A stretch of 64,000 nucleotides of DNA from Actinoalloteichus caeruleus DSM 43889 (GTDB taxonomy: Bacteria; Actinomycetota; Actinomycetes; Mycobacteriales; Pseudonocardiaceae). This document shows positions 8,811-18,782 of the stretch, in pieces. The stretch's first letter is position 1; each line of letters begins with the position of its first letter. The position numbers and the translations under genes are program-made. The DNA is taken from contig NZ_AUBJ02000001.1 in the NCBI RefSeq assembly GCF_000429185.2, forward strand, positions 3,906,001 through 3,970,000. The letters run 5' to 3'. Below the pieces are notes generated by a model. It was not told the origin of the DNA. It saw nothing but the letters and a program-made list of their open reading frames with translations, and searched no databases.

Positions 8811-9797
8811 ATGCGAGCGATCACAGTGCGCGAGCCCGGCGGCCCGGAGGTGCTGCGGTGGGCACCGCTGCCCGATCCCAGGCCGGCGGAGGGCGAAGTC
8901 GTCGTCAACGTGACGGCGAGCGCGGTGAACCGGGCGGACCTTCTGCAACGGCAGGGGAGGTACCGCCCGCCCCGAGGCGCGTCCAACATCCTGGGTCTGG
9001 AGTGCTCGGGCACCGTCGCGGCGCTCGGCAGGGGCGTGACCGGCTGGCGGGTCGGGGACGAGGTGTGCGCGCTGCTGGCAGGTGGCGGTTACGCCGAGAA
9101 GGTGGCGGTGCCGGCCGAGCAGCTGATGCCGGTGCCGGGGGGAGTCGACCTGGTGACGGCGGCGGGGCTGCCGGAGGTGGCGTGCACCGTGTGGTCCAAC
9201 CTCGTGGACGTGGCCCGGCTCGCCAAGGGCGAGGTGCTGCTGGTGCACGGCGGGGCGGGCGGGGTCGGGACCTTCGCGATCCAGCTCGGCCGGGCGCTCG
9301 GCGCGACGGTCGCGACGACGGCGGGCTCGGAGGAACGGTTGGCCCGCTGCCGTGAGCTCGGGGCCGAGATCCTGGTCAACCACCGCGAACAGGACTTCGT
9401 CGAGGAGGTGGCCCGGGCGACGGGCGGCCGGGGCGCGGATGTCGTGCTGGACAACATCGGGGCCAAGTACCTGGGGCGCAACATCGAGGTCCTGGCGGTG
9501 GGCGGCCGCCTGGTGGTGATCGGCATGCAGGGCGGGCGCCGAGCCGAGGTGGACCTGTCCGCGCTGCTGGCGAAGCGTGCGAGCGTGTCGGCGACGGCGT
9601 TGCGGGGGCGCCCGGTGACCGGCCCGGGAGGCAAGGCCGGCATCGTCGCCGACGTCGTCGCCAGGGTCTGGCCGCTCCTGGCGGATGGCACGATCCGCCC
9701 CGTGGTGCACGACCGGATCCCGATGGCCGAGGCCGGACGCGCCCACGAACTGCTCGACGGCGGGACCGTGGTCGGGAAGGTCCTGCTGACGGTCTGA
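8811..9797 (+). CDS. NAD(P)H:quinone oxidoreductase (PIG3-type MDR)
   Basis: A zinc-free medium-chain dehydrogenase/reductase of 328 residues that likely reduces quinones or related enones with NADPH. The N-terminal GroES-like fold contains NRADLLQRQGRY, a signature of the TP53I3/PIG3 group. The Rossmann part carries VHGGAGGVGTFAIQLGRALG as its nucleotide loop. No structural or catalytic zinc ligands are seen. A similar gene (Rv3777) lies close to the galactan genes in M. tuberculosis. A perfect 16-bp hairpin overlaps its stop codon. Confidence 0.88.
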   Translation: MRAITVREPGGPEVLRWAPLPDPRPAEGEVVVNVTASAVNRADLLQRQGRYRPPRGASNILGLECSGTVAALGRGVTGWRVGDEVCALLAGGGYAEKVAVPAEQLMPVPGGVDLVTAAGLPEVACTVWSNLVDVARLAKGEVLLVHGGAGGVGTFAIQLGRALGATVATTAGSEERLARCRELGAEILVNHREQDFVEEVARATGGRGADVVLDNIGAKYLGRNIEVLAVGGRLVVIGMQGGRRAEVDLSALLAKRASVSATALRGRPVTGPGGKAGIVADVVARVWPLLADGTIRPVVHDRIPMAEAGRAHELLDGGTVVGKVLLTV

Positions 9798-9826
9798 ACC
9801 GGCGCCGCGCCCGGTTCAGACCGTCA
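9787..9826. terminator. Bidirectional terminator between convergent genes
   Basis: A perfect 16-bp stem starting TGACGGTCTGAACCGG with an 8-base loop. It overlaps the stop of the plus-strand oxidoreductase and ends 18 bases before the stop of the minus-strand methyltransferase, so it can serve both. Confidence 0.8.
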
Positions 9827-9843
9827 GGGCCCGCCGCCGCGGC

Positions 9844-10497
9844 TCACACGGTGAGTGTCGCGGCGGCGAGCCCGCTCATCCCGTCGCGGGTGAACCGCAA
9901 CCCGAACTCGGTCGTCCAGTGCCGGATCACCGCCTGTTCCCCGGCGCGGTCGGCGTCGTCCAGGAGCACCACCGCTCCCGGGGCCAGCGCGTTTCGCACG
10001 ACGGGCAGCACCGGGTACCGGATCAGCCCGGAGTCCGGTCCCCCGCCGTGGGGACCGTCGACCAGCACCAGGTCGATCAGGCCGTTGCGGTCCACGTACC
10101 GCGTCACCATCTCGAAGACCTGCCCCGGTTCGTACCAGGGCAGATCGTCGACCGAGCCGGGATGCGCGGCCAGCGGGGCGTGCACCACCCTCGCCACCTC
10201 GGTGAGCCCCTCGCGCCGCAGCTGGGTGGTGACGAAGGCGGCGCGTTCGCCGTCGTCCTCCAGGGAGAGCAACCGTCCGAAGCCCCTCCGGGCGAGGAAG
10301 CGGGCGATCACCACCGACGCCCACCCGCAGCCGCACTCCAGGAGGACGCTGCGGTCGCCCAGCACCACCTCGTCCAGCACCCGGACGAGCGCGGCGGCAC
10401 GCAACGAACCGGCGGGGAAGGGCAGGTACTCGGTCAGCAGCGGCGTGAGCCGCAGCCAGGCGCCGAGCTCGGCGTGGGACCGTTCGCTCTCCTCCAC
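9844..10497 (-). CDS. Class I SAM-dependent methyltransferase-like protein
   Basis: A Rossmann-fold methyltransferase of the Methyltransf_24 type. Motif I is VLLECGCGWASVV (the usual G-x-G-x-G is partly altered to CGCG), the acidic end of strand 2 is LSLEDDGERAAF, and LVLVDGPHGGG is motif IV. The conserved segment AWLRLTPLLTEYLPFPAGSLRA leads the protein. I prefer the GTG at 10497 (217 residues) because GGGAGG lies about 10 bases upstream. A GTG at 10545 would add 16 basic, low-complexity residues. Substrate unknown; it may act on a sugar or lipid carrier given the wall-gene neighbourhood, but nothing proves it. Confidence 0.75.
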   Translation of the reverse strand: MEESERSHAELGAWLRLTPLLTEYLPFPAGSLRAAALVRVLDEVVLGDRSVLLECGCGWASVVIARFLARRGFGRLLSLEDDGERAAFVTTQLRREGLTEVARVVHAPLAAHPGSVDDLPWYEPGQVFEMVTRYVDRNGLIDLVLVDGPHGGGPDSGLIRYPVLPVVRNALAPGAVVLLDDADRAGEQAVIRHWTTEFGLRFTRDGMSGLAAATLTV

Positions 10498-10545
10498 CTC
10501 GCCCGGCCCTCCCGCGCGCTGGTGGGGTCGCCACCGCCGTCGCAC

Positions 10546-11063
10546 CCGCCCGCGACCCCATCACCATCCGTGAGCACAGGGTAGCGAAGTGGTTCCGGCG
10601 GGGCCCCGGTCTCATCACCCGGCTGACCGGTCGGAGGCGGAGGACGACACGCAGTCAGCGGAACACGGGCCCCTGACCCATCCGGTGGGCGGCGGCGAGG
10701 TTGTCCTGGGCTCCGCGACGTCCCACACGAGCTGTTGGAACCTCGAGCACCCTCGCGAGGACCGGGTCGTTCCGGCTCTGACCAGGTCCGCGACGGGGCG
10801 GGCCACCGGAGCGCGGGGCGGGGACGGCGGAGGTATCCGCGCGGGAACTCATCCGCCCGCTGGGGCGTCACGAGTACCAGCCAGCGCGAGCGGGAGACGG
10901 TTCGCGGAGCCGAGCGACGTCGGAGGCCGCGCCAACGCCGTACGTACGGTGGAGGGCCCGGGGTCCCGGGGTCGTCGTCCGGTCCCGGTCCGGGTACCCG
11001 ACCCGGAGGATGGCGGGTGGGCCCGGCTCGTCCCGGGCCAGTCGACAGCGCGAGGATGGATCC
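10546..11063. other. Intergenic region upstream of bpa
   Basis: About 520 bases without a gene I can support. Short open frames exist on both strands but are Arg/Pro/Gly-rich noise. The only notable element is a perfect 12-bp palindrome CCGTACGTACGG at 10938-10949, 115 bases before the bpa start, which might be an operator. Confidence 0.4.
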
Positions 11064-11654
11064 ATGAGTCACGAGACCGACGAGAACTCCGGCGAGTACC
11101 AGGACGAGTCCCGCGACCAGCGGGCGGCCCCTGGTCGGCAGGTGGTGATCTTCGGCGAGGACGGTGTCCCCATCGGCACCGCGCAGGTGCCGGAGGGAGC
11201 CGAGGACGCCGGGGGCGGCGAGGACGTCAACGACCTGGTCGAACAGCCCGCCAAGGTGATGCGCATCGGCACGATGATCAAGCAGCTGTTGGAGGAGGTC
11301 CGGGCCGCTCCGCTCGACGAGGCCAGCCGGAACAGGCTTCGGGAGATCCACACCTCCTCGATCAAGGAGTTGGAGCAGGGCCTCGCGCCGGAACTGGTGG
11401 AGGAGCTGGAGCGGCTGTCCCTGCCCTTCACCGAGGGGAGGACACCGACGGACGCGGAGCTGCGGATCGCGCAGGCCCAGTTGGTCGGATGGTTGGAAGG
11501 GCTCTTCCACGGCATCCAGACGGCGTTGTTCGCCCAGCACATGGCCGTGCAGGCACAGCTCCAGCAGATGCGTCGCGGCGCGTTGCCCCCGGGGACCAAG
11601 GTCACCGATCCGGGTGAACAGAGTCCGCTGCGGGGGACCGGCCAGTACCTCTGA
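11064..11654 (+). CDS. bpa: Bacterial proteasome activator Bpa
   Basis: A 196-residue ATP-independent ring-forming activator that opens the 20S proteasome gate, matching Rv3780 of M. tuberculosis. The helical core includes MRIGTMIKQLLEEVRAAP and ELRIAQAQLVGWLEGLFHGI. The extreme C-terminus is GQYL, the Bpa form of the C-terminal motif that docks into proteasome pockets. The acidic N-terminal tail is likely disordered. I start at the ATG at 11064 behind GAGG. The gene precedes the galactan exporter, the same order as in mycobacteria. A strong hairpin follows it, so it is probably a single-gene unit. Confidence 0.93.
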   Translation: MSHETDENSGEYQDESRDQRAAPGRQVVIFGEDGVPIGTAQVPEGAEDAGGGEDVNDLVEQPAKVMRIGTMIKQLLEEVRAAPLDEASRNRLREIHTSSIKELEQGLAPELVEELERLSLPFTEGRTPTDAELRIAQAQLVGWLEGLFHGIQTALFAQHMAVQAQLQQMRRGALPPGTKVTDPGEQSPLRGTGQYL

Positions 11655-11666
11655 GCGTCGTGTCCG

Positions 11667-11699
11667 CCTCGCGGTGCCGCACCGGGCGGCACCGCGAGG
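11667..11699 (+). terminator. Terminator after bpa
   Basis: A perfect 13-bp stem, CCTCGCGGTGCCG and its complement, with a 7-base loop, starting 12 bases after the bpa stop codon. Confidence 0.8.
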
Positions 11700-11835
11700 A
11701 ACACCACGTCGTGGGGGCGGTCACGCCACGTGACACCCTCCCCCACCTGGGGCGGAAGGCTTCACCGCTTACGGTGAGGGCCAGACCGCGAACCAGCGAG
11801 TAAGCCGTTCAGGTGCCGCCGGTACGCTGCACTTC

Positions 11836-12699
11836 GTGCAGGTAAGCAGCACCCTCGATGAGGCGAATCCCACAACCGCGAACTCCTCCCGTACGTGGAG
11901 CCGCGCGTTCCAGGACATCGCCCAGGCAGCCAGGCAGCGCAACCTGTGGGGTTACCTGGGTTGGCAGGACATCAAGCAGGGCTATCGCCGTTCGGTGATC
12001 GGCCCGCTGTGGATCACGATCAGCACGGGCGTGATGACGCTCGCGCTGGGCATCCTGTTCGGTGGTCTGTTCGGCAACCCGCTCCACGAGTTCCTGCCCT
12101 ACGTGGCCGTCGGACTGATCTGCTGGACCTTCATCTCGAACTGCATCAACGAGGGCGCGCAGGTCTTCATCGCGAACGAGGGCCTCATCAAGCACCTCCC
12201 CGCGCCGGTGACGACGCACGTGTTCCGGCTGGTGTGGCGGCAGACCCTGTTCTTCGCCCACAACCTGCTGATCTACGTCATCATCTTCGCGATCTTCCCG
12301 CAGCCGGTGGACCTGTCGCTGCTGCTGGTGGTCCCGGCGCTGGCGCTGCTCGTCGTCAACGCGGGGTGGGCCTCACTGCTGGTGGGCATCATCAGCACGC
12401 GGTTCCGGGACATCCCACCGATCACGGGCAACATCGTCCAGCTGCTCTTCTACCTGACGCCGATCGTCTGGAGCTACGAGACGCTCATCAACAGCGAGAG
12501 CGCCGTGGTCCGCGAGCGCGCGGTGCTGGCCCAGCTCAACCCGTTCATGCACTTCATCGAGATGGTCCGGCGCCCGATGCTCGGTCTGGAGACGAACCTG
12601 ACCAACTGGCTCGTGGTGGGCGCCATCACGGTCGTGGGCTGGGCCGTCGCGCTGCTCATGCTCCGCAACTACCGAGCCAGGGTGTCCTACTGGGTCTAG
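11836..12699 (+). CDS. wzm: Galactan ABC exporter, membrane subunit (Wzm)
   Basis: A 287-residue ABC-2 type permease with about six membrane helices. With the ATPase encoded next it exports the lipid-linked galactan precursor of arabinogalactan across the plasma membrane. It resembles Rv3783. The cytoplasmic start carries the DIKQGYRRSVIGPLW amphipathic segment typical of O-antigen/galactan Wzm proteins, followed by hydrophobic runs. The start is GTG at 11836 with a poor ribosome site. Nearest partner: wzt, 77 bases downstream, then glfT1. Confidence 0.92.
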   Translation: MQVSSTLDEANPTTANSSRTWSRAFQDIAQAARQRNLWGYLGWQDIKQGYRRSVIGPLWITISTGVMTLALGILFGGLFGNPLHEFLPYVAVGLICWTFISNCINEGAQVFIANEGLIKHLPAPVTTHVFRLVWRQTLFFAHNLLIYVIIFAIFPQPVDLSLLLVVPALALLVVNAGWASLLVGIISTRFRDIPPITGNIVQLLFYLTPIVWSYETLINSESAVVRERAVLAQLNPFMHFIEMVRRPMLGLETNLTNWLVVGAITVVGWAVALLMLRNYRARVSYWV

Positions 12700-12776
12700 G
12701 CGCACACTGGAGCCAGCTCCCCGTGCCCCGGACACCGCCAACGATTCCACCCCCGCCCCGAGTGAGGCCTTGACAC

Positions 12777-13598
12777 GTGGTCAGCATTGACGTTTGGAAC
12801 GCATCGGTCGACTTCCCGATCTTCGACGCGAAGTCCCGATCGCTGAAGAAGGCCGTGCTCAACAAGGCGGGCGGCAAGATCGGCACCGACAGCAAGGTGC
12901 CGGTCATCGAGGCGTTGCGGGACATCAACATCTCGGTCGCGCACGGCGACCGGGTCGGGTTGGTCGGCCACAACGGCGCCGGCAAGTCGACGCTGCTGCG
13001 GTTGCTCTCCGGGATCTACGAGCCGACCAGGGGCCACTCCAGGATCGTCGGCAAGGTGGCCCCGGTCTTCGACCTCGGTGTCGGTCTCGACCCGGAGATG
13101 AACGGCATCGAGAACATCATGATCCGGGGTCTGTTCCTGGGGATGACCAGGAAGCAGATGGAGTCACGGGTCGACGAGATCGCCGAGTTCACCGAACTGG
13201 GCGACTACCTGTCGATGCCGTTGCGGACCTACTCGACGGGTATGCGGGTTCGGCTGGCGTTGGGTGTGGTCACCTCGATCGACCCGGAGATCCTGCTCCT
13301 GGACGAGGGCATCGGCGCCGTCGACGCGTCCTTCCTGGCGAAGGCGAGAGACCGGCTCAACGACCTGGTCAAACGCTCCGGCCTGCTGGTGTTCGCCTCG
13401 CACGCGGACGAGATGCTGATGGAGCTGTGCACGAAGGCGATCTGGATGGACAAGGGCCAGGTCCGGATGCAGGGCCCGATCAGGGATGTCCTCACCGCGT
13501 ACAAGGGGCGGGACCCGTACGAGCACATGAGCCAGGAAGCCATGGAGAGGCTCGGCCACGGCTCGCCCGCCTCCGCTCCCGCGGGTGAGGGCGCGTGA
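12777..13598 (+). CDS. wzt: Galactan ABC exporter, ATPase subunit (Wzt)
   Basis: A 273-residue ABC ATPase that powers export of lipid-linked galactan with Wzm (compare Rv3781). Walker A is GHNGAGKST at residues 64-72. The signature region reads YSTGMRVRLALGV, as in O-antigen exporters, and Walker B is EILLLDEGIGAVD. It ends without the carbohydrate-binding C-terminal domain of classical O9a Wzt, as expected for the mycobacterial type. The GTG start has no strong ribosome site. Its TGA overlaps the GTG of glfT1 by four bases, implying translational coupling. Confidence 0.94.
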   Translation: MVSIDVWNASVDFPIFDAKSRSLKKAVLNKAGGKIGTDSKVPVIEALRDINISVAHGDRVGLVGHNGAGKSTLLRLLSGIYEPTRGHSRIVGKVAPVFDLGVGLDPEMNGIENIMIRGLFLGMTRKQMESRVDEIAEFTELGDYLSMPLRTYSTGMRVRLALGVVTSIDPEILLLDEGIGAVDASFLAKARDRLNDLVKRSGLLVFASHADEMLMELCTKAIWMDKGQVRMQGPIRDVLTAYKGRDPYEHMSQEAMERLGHGSPASAPAGEGA

Positions 13599-14524
13599 GC
13601 ACCGCATCCGGACGCCGGGGAGGCGAGGACGTGACCCTGCCCGAGGGCGCCGTGGTGGCCGTGATCGTCACCCGACACCGCCGGGAACTCCTGACCGACT
13701 CGCTGAAGGTCATCGCCGCGCAGACGAGGCAGGTCGACCACCTCATCGTGGTGGACAACGGGCCGGACCAGTCGGCGGCCGACGTGGTCGCGGGTTGTCC
13801 GATCCCCACGACGTACCTGCTGTCCCAGCGCAATCTCGGCGGGGCCGGCGGTTTCGCCCTGGGCATGTTGCACGCGTTGTCCCTCGGGGCGGAGTGGATC
13901 TGGCTGGGTGACGACGACGGCCGCCCGGCCGACGAGAACGCCCTGGAGATCCTCCTCGACGAGGCGGAGCGGCGACGTCTGGCCGTGGTCTCGCCGGTGG
14001 TGGTGAACATCGACCGCCCCGAGCTGCTCGCCTTCCCGATGCGGCGGGGGCTGACCTGGAAGCGGGAGCGCGACGAACTGGGTGAGGACTTCCTCCCGGG
14101 GATCGCCTCGTTCTTCAACGGCGCCTTGTTCCGCGCCAGCACCCTGGACGTCGTCGGGGTACCGGACTACCGGATGTTCTTCCGGGGCGACGAGGTGGAG
14201 ATCCACCGCCGGGTGGCACGGTCGGGGCTGCGTTTCGGAACGTCGCTCCGCACCACCTTCGTCCACCCGGACGGATCGGCCGAGTTCAAGCCGATGTTGG
14301 GTGGGCGGCTGCACGCCCAGGATCCCGAGGACCCGATCAAGCGGTACTACACCTACCGGAACCGCGGTTACCTGCTCTCCAAGCCGGGGATGCGCAAACT
14401 CGGCCTCCTGGAGGTGTTCCGGTTCGGCCTGTACTTCCTCGGTGTCCGGCGGGACCCGAAGGCCTTCGTGAAGTGGCTGAGGCTGGTGCGCCAGGGTCAG
14501 CAGGAGCGCTTCTTCCGCGCCTGA
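13595..14524 (+). CDS. glfT1: Galactofuranosyltransferase GlfT1
   Basis: A 309-residue GT2-family enzyme that adds the first galactofuranose units to the decaprenyl-linked rhamnosyl-GlcNAc acceptor, starting the galactan. It matches Rv3782 in size and context. The nucleotide-sugar strand starts VAVIVTRHRRELL, NLGGAGGFALGM is the family loop, and WLGDDDGRP is the metal-binding acidic motif. It is translationally coupled to wzt. The enzyme acts at the cytoplasmic face. Confidence 0.93.
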   Translation: MSTASGRRGGEDVTLPEGAVVAVIVTRHRRELLTDSLKVIAAQTRQVDHLIVVDNGPDQSAADVVAGCPIPTTYLLSQRNLGGAGGFALGMLHALSLGAEWIWLGDDDGRPADENALEILLDEAERRRLAVVSPVVVNIDRPELLAFPMRRGLTWKRERDELGEDFLPGIASFFNGALFRASTLDVVGVPDYRMFFRGDEVEIHRRVARSGLRFGTSLRTTFVHPDGSAEFKPMLGGRLHAQDPEDPIKRYYTYRNRGYLLSKPGMRKLGLLEVFRFGLYFLGVRRDPKAFVKWLRLVRQGQQERFFRA

Positions 14525-14705
14525 GGGCCGCGCGGACGACCGTGTCGGGTGGGTCCGCCCCGGGTTCCCCGAGGACGGGCTCAACCTCACCGTGGGCTGG
14601 GCGCGCCGGGGCCGGGTAGGGCCCCGGTTCGGCGGTGGGTGAACACCGGTACGCCGTCGGTGAACCGTCTCGCGAGCGGTGTGGCGACGGGCTTGGATGG
14701 TGCCC

Positions 14706-14957
14706 ATGAGCACCGAACAACACGCCCTCACCCTGCACCTGGTCGCGGGTGGCAGCCCGATCGTCCTCGCCGTCGACCACTCGACCTCGGAGAGCCTGTC
14801 CGGTGACCTGGAGAGCCTGGTCCGGGACGGTGACACCACGAGCATCGACCTCGCCGACGGCGGGAGGATGGTCGTCGACTTCTCGACGGTGGCCACCGCG
14901 CACCTGAGCGAACTGCGCCACAGCGTGGCCGCCTACGGGCAACGAGCCAGGCGCTGA
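14706..14957 (+). CDS. Small protein of unknown function (83 aa)
   Basis: A plausible small cytoplasmic protein lying between glfT1 and glfT2. It has an alternating hydrophobic pattern (ALTLHLVAGGSPIVLAV), an acidic helix (SESLSGDLESLVRDGDT) and a strand with DLADGGRMVVDFSTV. I do not recognise the family. The ATG at 14706 is chosen because sequence upstream is non-coding in character. There is no signal peptide or membrane segment. It is separated from glfT1 by about 180 bases and convergent with glfT2. Confidence 0.65.
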   Translation: MSTEQHALTLHLVAGGSPIVLAVDHSTSESLSGDLESLVRDGDTTSIDLADGGRMVVDFSTVATAHLSELRHSVAAYGQRARR

Positions 14958-15069
14958 GCGGACCTCCGCCCGCGTTCCGGCGCAGGACTACCGGTGCGCG
15001 CCGCGGTGGTCCGGCCGGCGGGAGACCCGGTGCGGGAGCCCGGCGGTCATCCTGGAGGTGAGCACACGA

Positions 15070-15112
15070 CGAACGCCCCCGCCGGATCGCGTTGGTCCGG
15101 CGGGGGCGTTCG
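15070..15112. terminator. Strong terminator between 83-aa gene and glfT2
   Basis: A perfect 17-bp GC-rich stem beginning CGAACGCCCCCGCCGGA with a 9-base loop, 31 bases past the glfT2 stop on the minus strand. It can also stop transcription arriving from the plus-strand small gene. Confidence 0.85.
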
Positions 15113-15143
15113 GTCACCGTTGGCGGGGATCCTCCGGGGGGAT

Positions 15144-17087
15144 TCAGCCGCCGTAGAAGACCTTCTTCCAGGCGTCCTTGCTGGTCAGGGTCGGCATCGC
15201 CTTCCGGTACTGCTTGCGGAGCTTCGGGAACTGCCGCAGCAGGGTGATGTTGTTCCGCACCGAGGTCCGCAGCGTCCGCCAGAAGTACTCGCGGTCCCGG
15301 CGGCGGAACGTCACGCCTCGGCCGTCCGCGGTCGCCACCGTCGCGCTGTCCAGCCTCGCGAGCAGGAACCACTGGGCGTCCCGACCGGCCAGGTTGAGTT
15401 CCGGGCGGTCCCGGTGCTGCGGCTTGACCGGCAACAGGTTCCGCAACAGCACCTCGACCAGCGCCTTGCCGATGCTCAGCGGGTTGGTCGGGGGCCGCAT
15501 GAAGCGTTCCGCGCGGACCTGGGACATCGACGGCAGCGGCAGGGTCCGCGCGGTGGGCAGCACCCGGCCGTCGTCGAACTGCGCCCGACGCTCCCGCACC
15601 TTGCCCAGCGCGGTGGGCAGGGTGTCGAACAGCTCGTCGGGTCCGCGCAGGAAGTCCTCGATGGCCATCTGCTGGAGGGCGACGGCCGAGTACTCCATCC
15701 GCAGCAGGTAGCGCAGGGAGCGCTTCTGCATGTCCTTGATCATGGTCGTCGCCCGCCGTTCCGGGTGGTACAGGGCGGCGGTGATCAGGCGGTTGCGGGT
15801 GTGGAAGTAGGCCTGCCAGTCGGTGAGGTCGTCCTTCTCGCCCCAGGACATGTGCCAGACGGCGATCCCGGGCACCGTCGCCGTCGGGTACCCGGCGTGG
15901 CTGGCGCGCAGCCCGTACTCGGTGTCGTCCCACTTGATGAAGATGGGCAGGGGCAGGCCGATCTCCTCCGCGACCGAACGGGGGATCATGCACATCCACC
16001 ACGCGTTGTAGTCGACGTCGGTCCGGCGGTGGAAGACCGGGCTCTCCCGGAGGGACTCCTCGGCGAAGTCGTGGTCCTCGACGGAGCCCGGCGCGGGCCG
16101 CCACATGAACTTGGCGCGGTCCATGACCTCGCCCATCGAGTGCAGCCGGGACCGCGCCTGGAGGTTGAGCATCTGCCCGCCGACCAGCGTCGGGTGCTCG
16201 GTGAAGCGGGAGAACGCGATCGCCCGGAGCACCGAGTCGGTCTCCAGCACGATGTCGTCGTCCATGAACAGGATCTGCTCGCAGTCGGTGGCGGTCAGGG
16301 CCTCGTACATGCCCCGCGCGAAACCGCCGCTACCGCCGAGGTTGCCCTGCTCGTACAGGCGCAGCTTGTCGCCGAGCGCGCGCTCCGCCTCGGGGAAGGC
16401 CTCCGCCTCGCGGACCTTGTCCTTGCCCTGGTCGGCGACGACGATGGCGGTCACCGCGTCCATCAGCAGCGGGTCCTCGGCGATCGTGCGCAGCGTGGCG
16501 ACGCAGTCGTCGCGGCGCATCGTGGTGATCCCGATCGACACCGAGGCGCGGCTGGGTGCCGGCGTGGGCGAGAACCAGCCGCCCTGGCTCAGCACGACCT
16601 CGTTCTGGTCGGTGGTGATGTCGAACCAGTACCAGCCGCCGTCCTCGAACGGGCCGAGGTCGAAGGACTGGTTGACCTCGCCGCCGTCCCGGACGACGTC
16701 ACCCCACACGTGGATGCGGGTGCCGTTGGCGCGGGAGCGGTAGACGTCGATGCGGCAACCGCCTTCGACGCGCAGCCGGAGCTCGACGGTCTCCAGCGTG
16801 GTCCACCGCCGCCAGTAGCTGGCCGGGAAGGCGTTGAAGTACGTGGCGAAGGAGACCTCGGACTGGGCCGGGATGGTGCCCGACGTCCTGGACAGCGACC
16901 GGGTGCGGTGCTGGTTCGTCTCGTCCTCGTCCATGTAGAGGGTCCGCACGTCCAGCGGATCACCGAGGCGCGGGAACAGGATGCGCTGGAGCAGGGCGCC
17001 GCTCTGGGGCGCTGGCTGCTCCAGGGTGCCCACCGCCGCCTGTTGGGTGGGTTCCACGGCTTTCTTGGCTGCTGTCTTGGGGGGCAT
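15144..17087 (-). CDS. glfT2: Polymerising galactofuranosyltransferase GlfT2
   Basis: A 647-residue bifunctional beta-1,5/beta-1,6 galactofuranosyltransferase that builds most of the galactan chain, homologous to Rv3808c. An N-terminal beta-sandwich precedes the GT-A domain. The metal-binding DDD is at residues 276-278 (LFMDDDIVL). WDDTEYGLR supplies the catalytic acids Asp387-Asp388, and His412 lies in AVWHMSW, matching the mycobacterial active site order. The C-terminal part (FLRGPDELF onward) is the tetramerisation region. A GGAGG site lies about 12 bases before ATG. The gene is separated from glf by about 450 bases, so it may have its own promoter. Confidence 0.96.
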   Translation of the reverse strand: MPPKTAAKKAVEPTQQAAVGTLEQPAPQSGALLQRILFPRLGDPLDVRTLYMDEDETNQHRTRSLSRTSGTIPAQSEVSFATYFNAFPASYWRRWTTLETVELRLRVEGGCRIDVYRSRANGTRIHVWGDVVRDGGEVNQSFDLGPFEDGGWYWFDITTDQNEVVLSQGGWFSPTPAPSRASVSIGITTMRRDDCVATLRTIAEDPLLMDAVTAIVVADQGKDKVREAEAFPEAERALGDKLRLYEQGNLGGSGGFARGMYEALTATDCEQILFMDDDIVLETDSVLRAIAFSRFTEHPTLVGGQMLNLQARSRLHSMGEVMDRAKFMWRPAPGSVEDHDFAEESLRESPVFHRRTDVDYNAWWMCMIPRSVAEEIGLPLPIFIKWDDTEYGLRASHAGYPTATVPGIAVWHMSWGEKDDLTDWQAYFHTRNRLITAALYHPERRATTMIKDMQKRSLRYLLRMEYSAVALQQMAIEDFLRGPDELFDTLPTALGKVRERRAQFDDGRVLPTARTLPLPSMSQVRAERFMRPPTNPLSIGKALVEVLLRNLLPVKPQHRDRPELNLAGRDAQWFLLARLDSATVATADGRGVTFRRRDREYFWRTLRTSVRNNITLLRQFPKLRKQYRKAMPTLTSKDAWKKVFYGG

Positions 17088-17538
17088 TGGAGAGTCGGTC
17101 CTCCGTCGAGTGGCCGTTGGTCGTGTCTTCAGGTTCGCGTCCGGCGGTGGGGAGGGACTGCCGTGACCACCCGGGCCGTGGCCCGCCTCCGGCTGATCGA
17201 CCGGCGGCGGTGTTCGTCGTCACACTCCGGTCGCGCTGCCCGGTCGGCAACGCGCCCACCCGAACGCTCCGACGGGCTGCCACCCCCGCCGGTCACTCCG
17301 GGCGACGGACTCCTCACCCGACACAGTCCCTCGGCCCGACTGACACCTGGCGCTTGACAGAAATCTCACCCGAAACCGGGTTTCCACTGTCCGGCACCGT
17401 CAATTCATGGCTCTCAATATAGCTACCGCCGGGTACCGCGCTCGCTGTGGGCACACCCGACTGGGTGGCAGCGTGTCGCGACGGTACCCGGCGGCGACTC
17501 GGGTCGCACCCATTCCAGGGCGGCCCGGACGTTTCCCG
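17088..17538. other. Intergenic region between glf and glfT2
   Basis: About 450 bases without a gene I can support, between two same-strand genes. A local AT-richer patch at 17350-17425 holds TTGACA on the plus strand, TATATT on the minus strand, and a small ACCCG-aaac-CGGGT hairpin, but no complete promoter can be assigned. Confidence 0.4.
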
Positions 17539-18744
<1,206 letters not shown>

Positions 18745-18782
18745 TCACGAGGCGCAACAATGCGGCGGGTGGAGGTTCGCGG

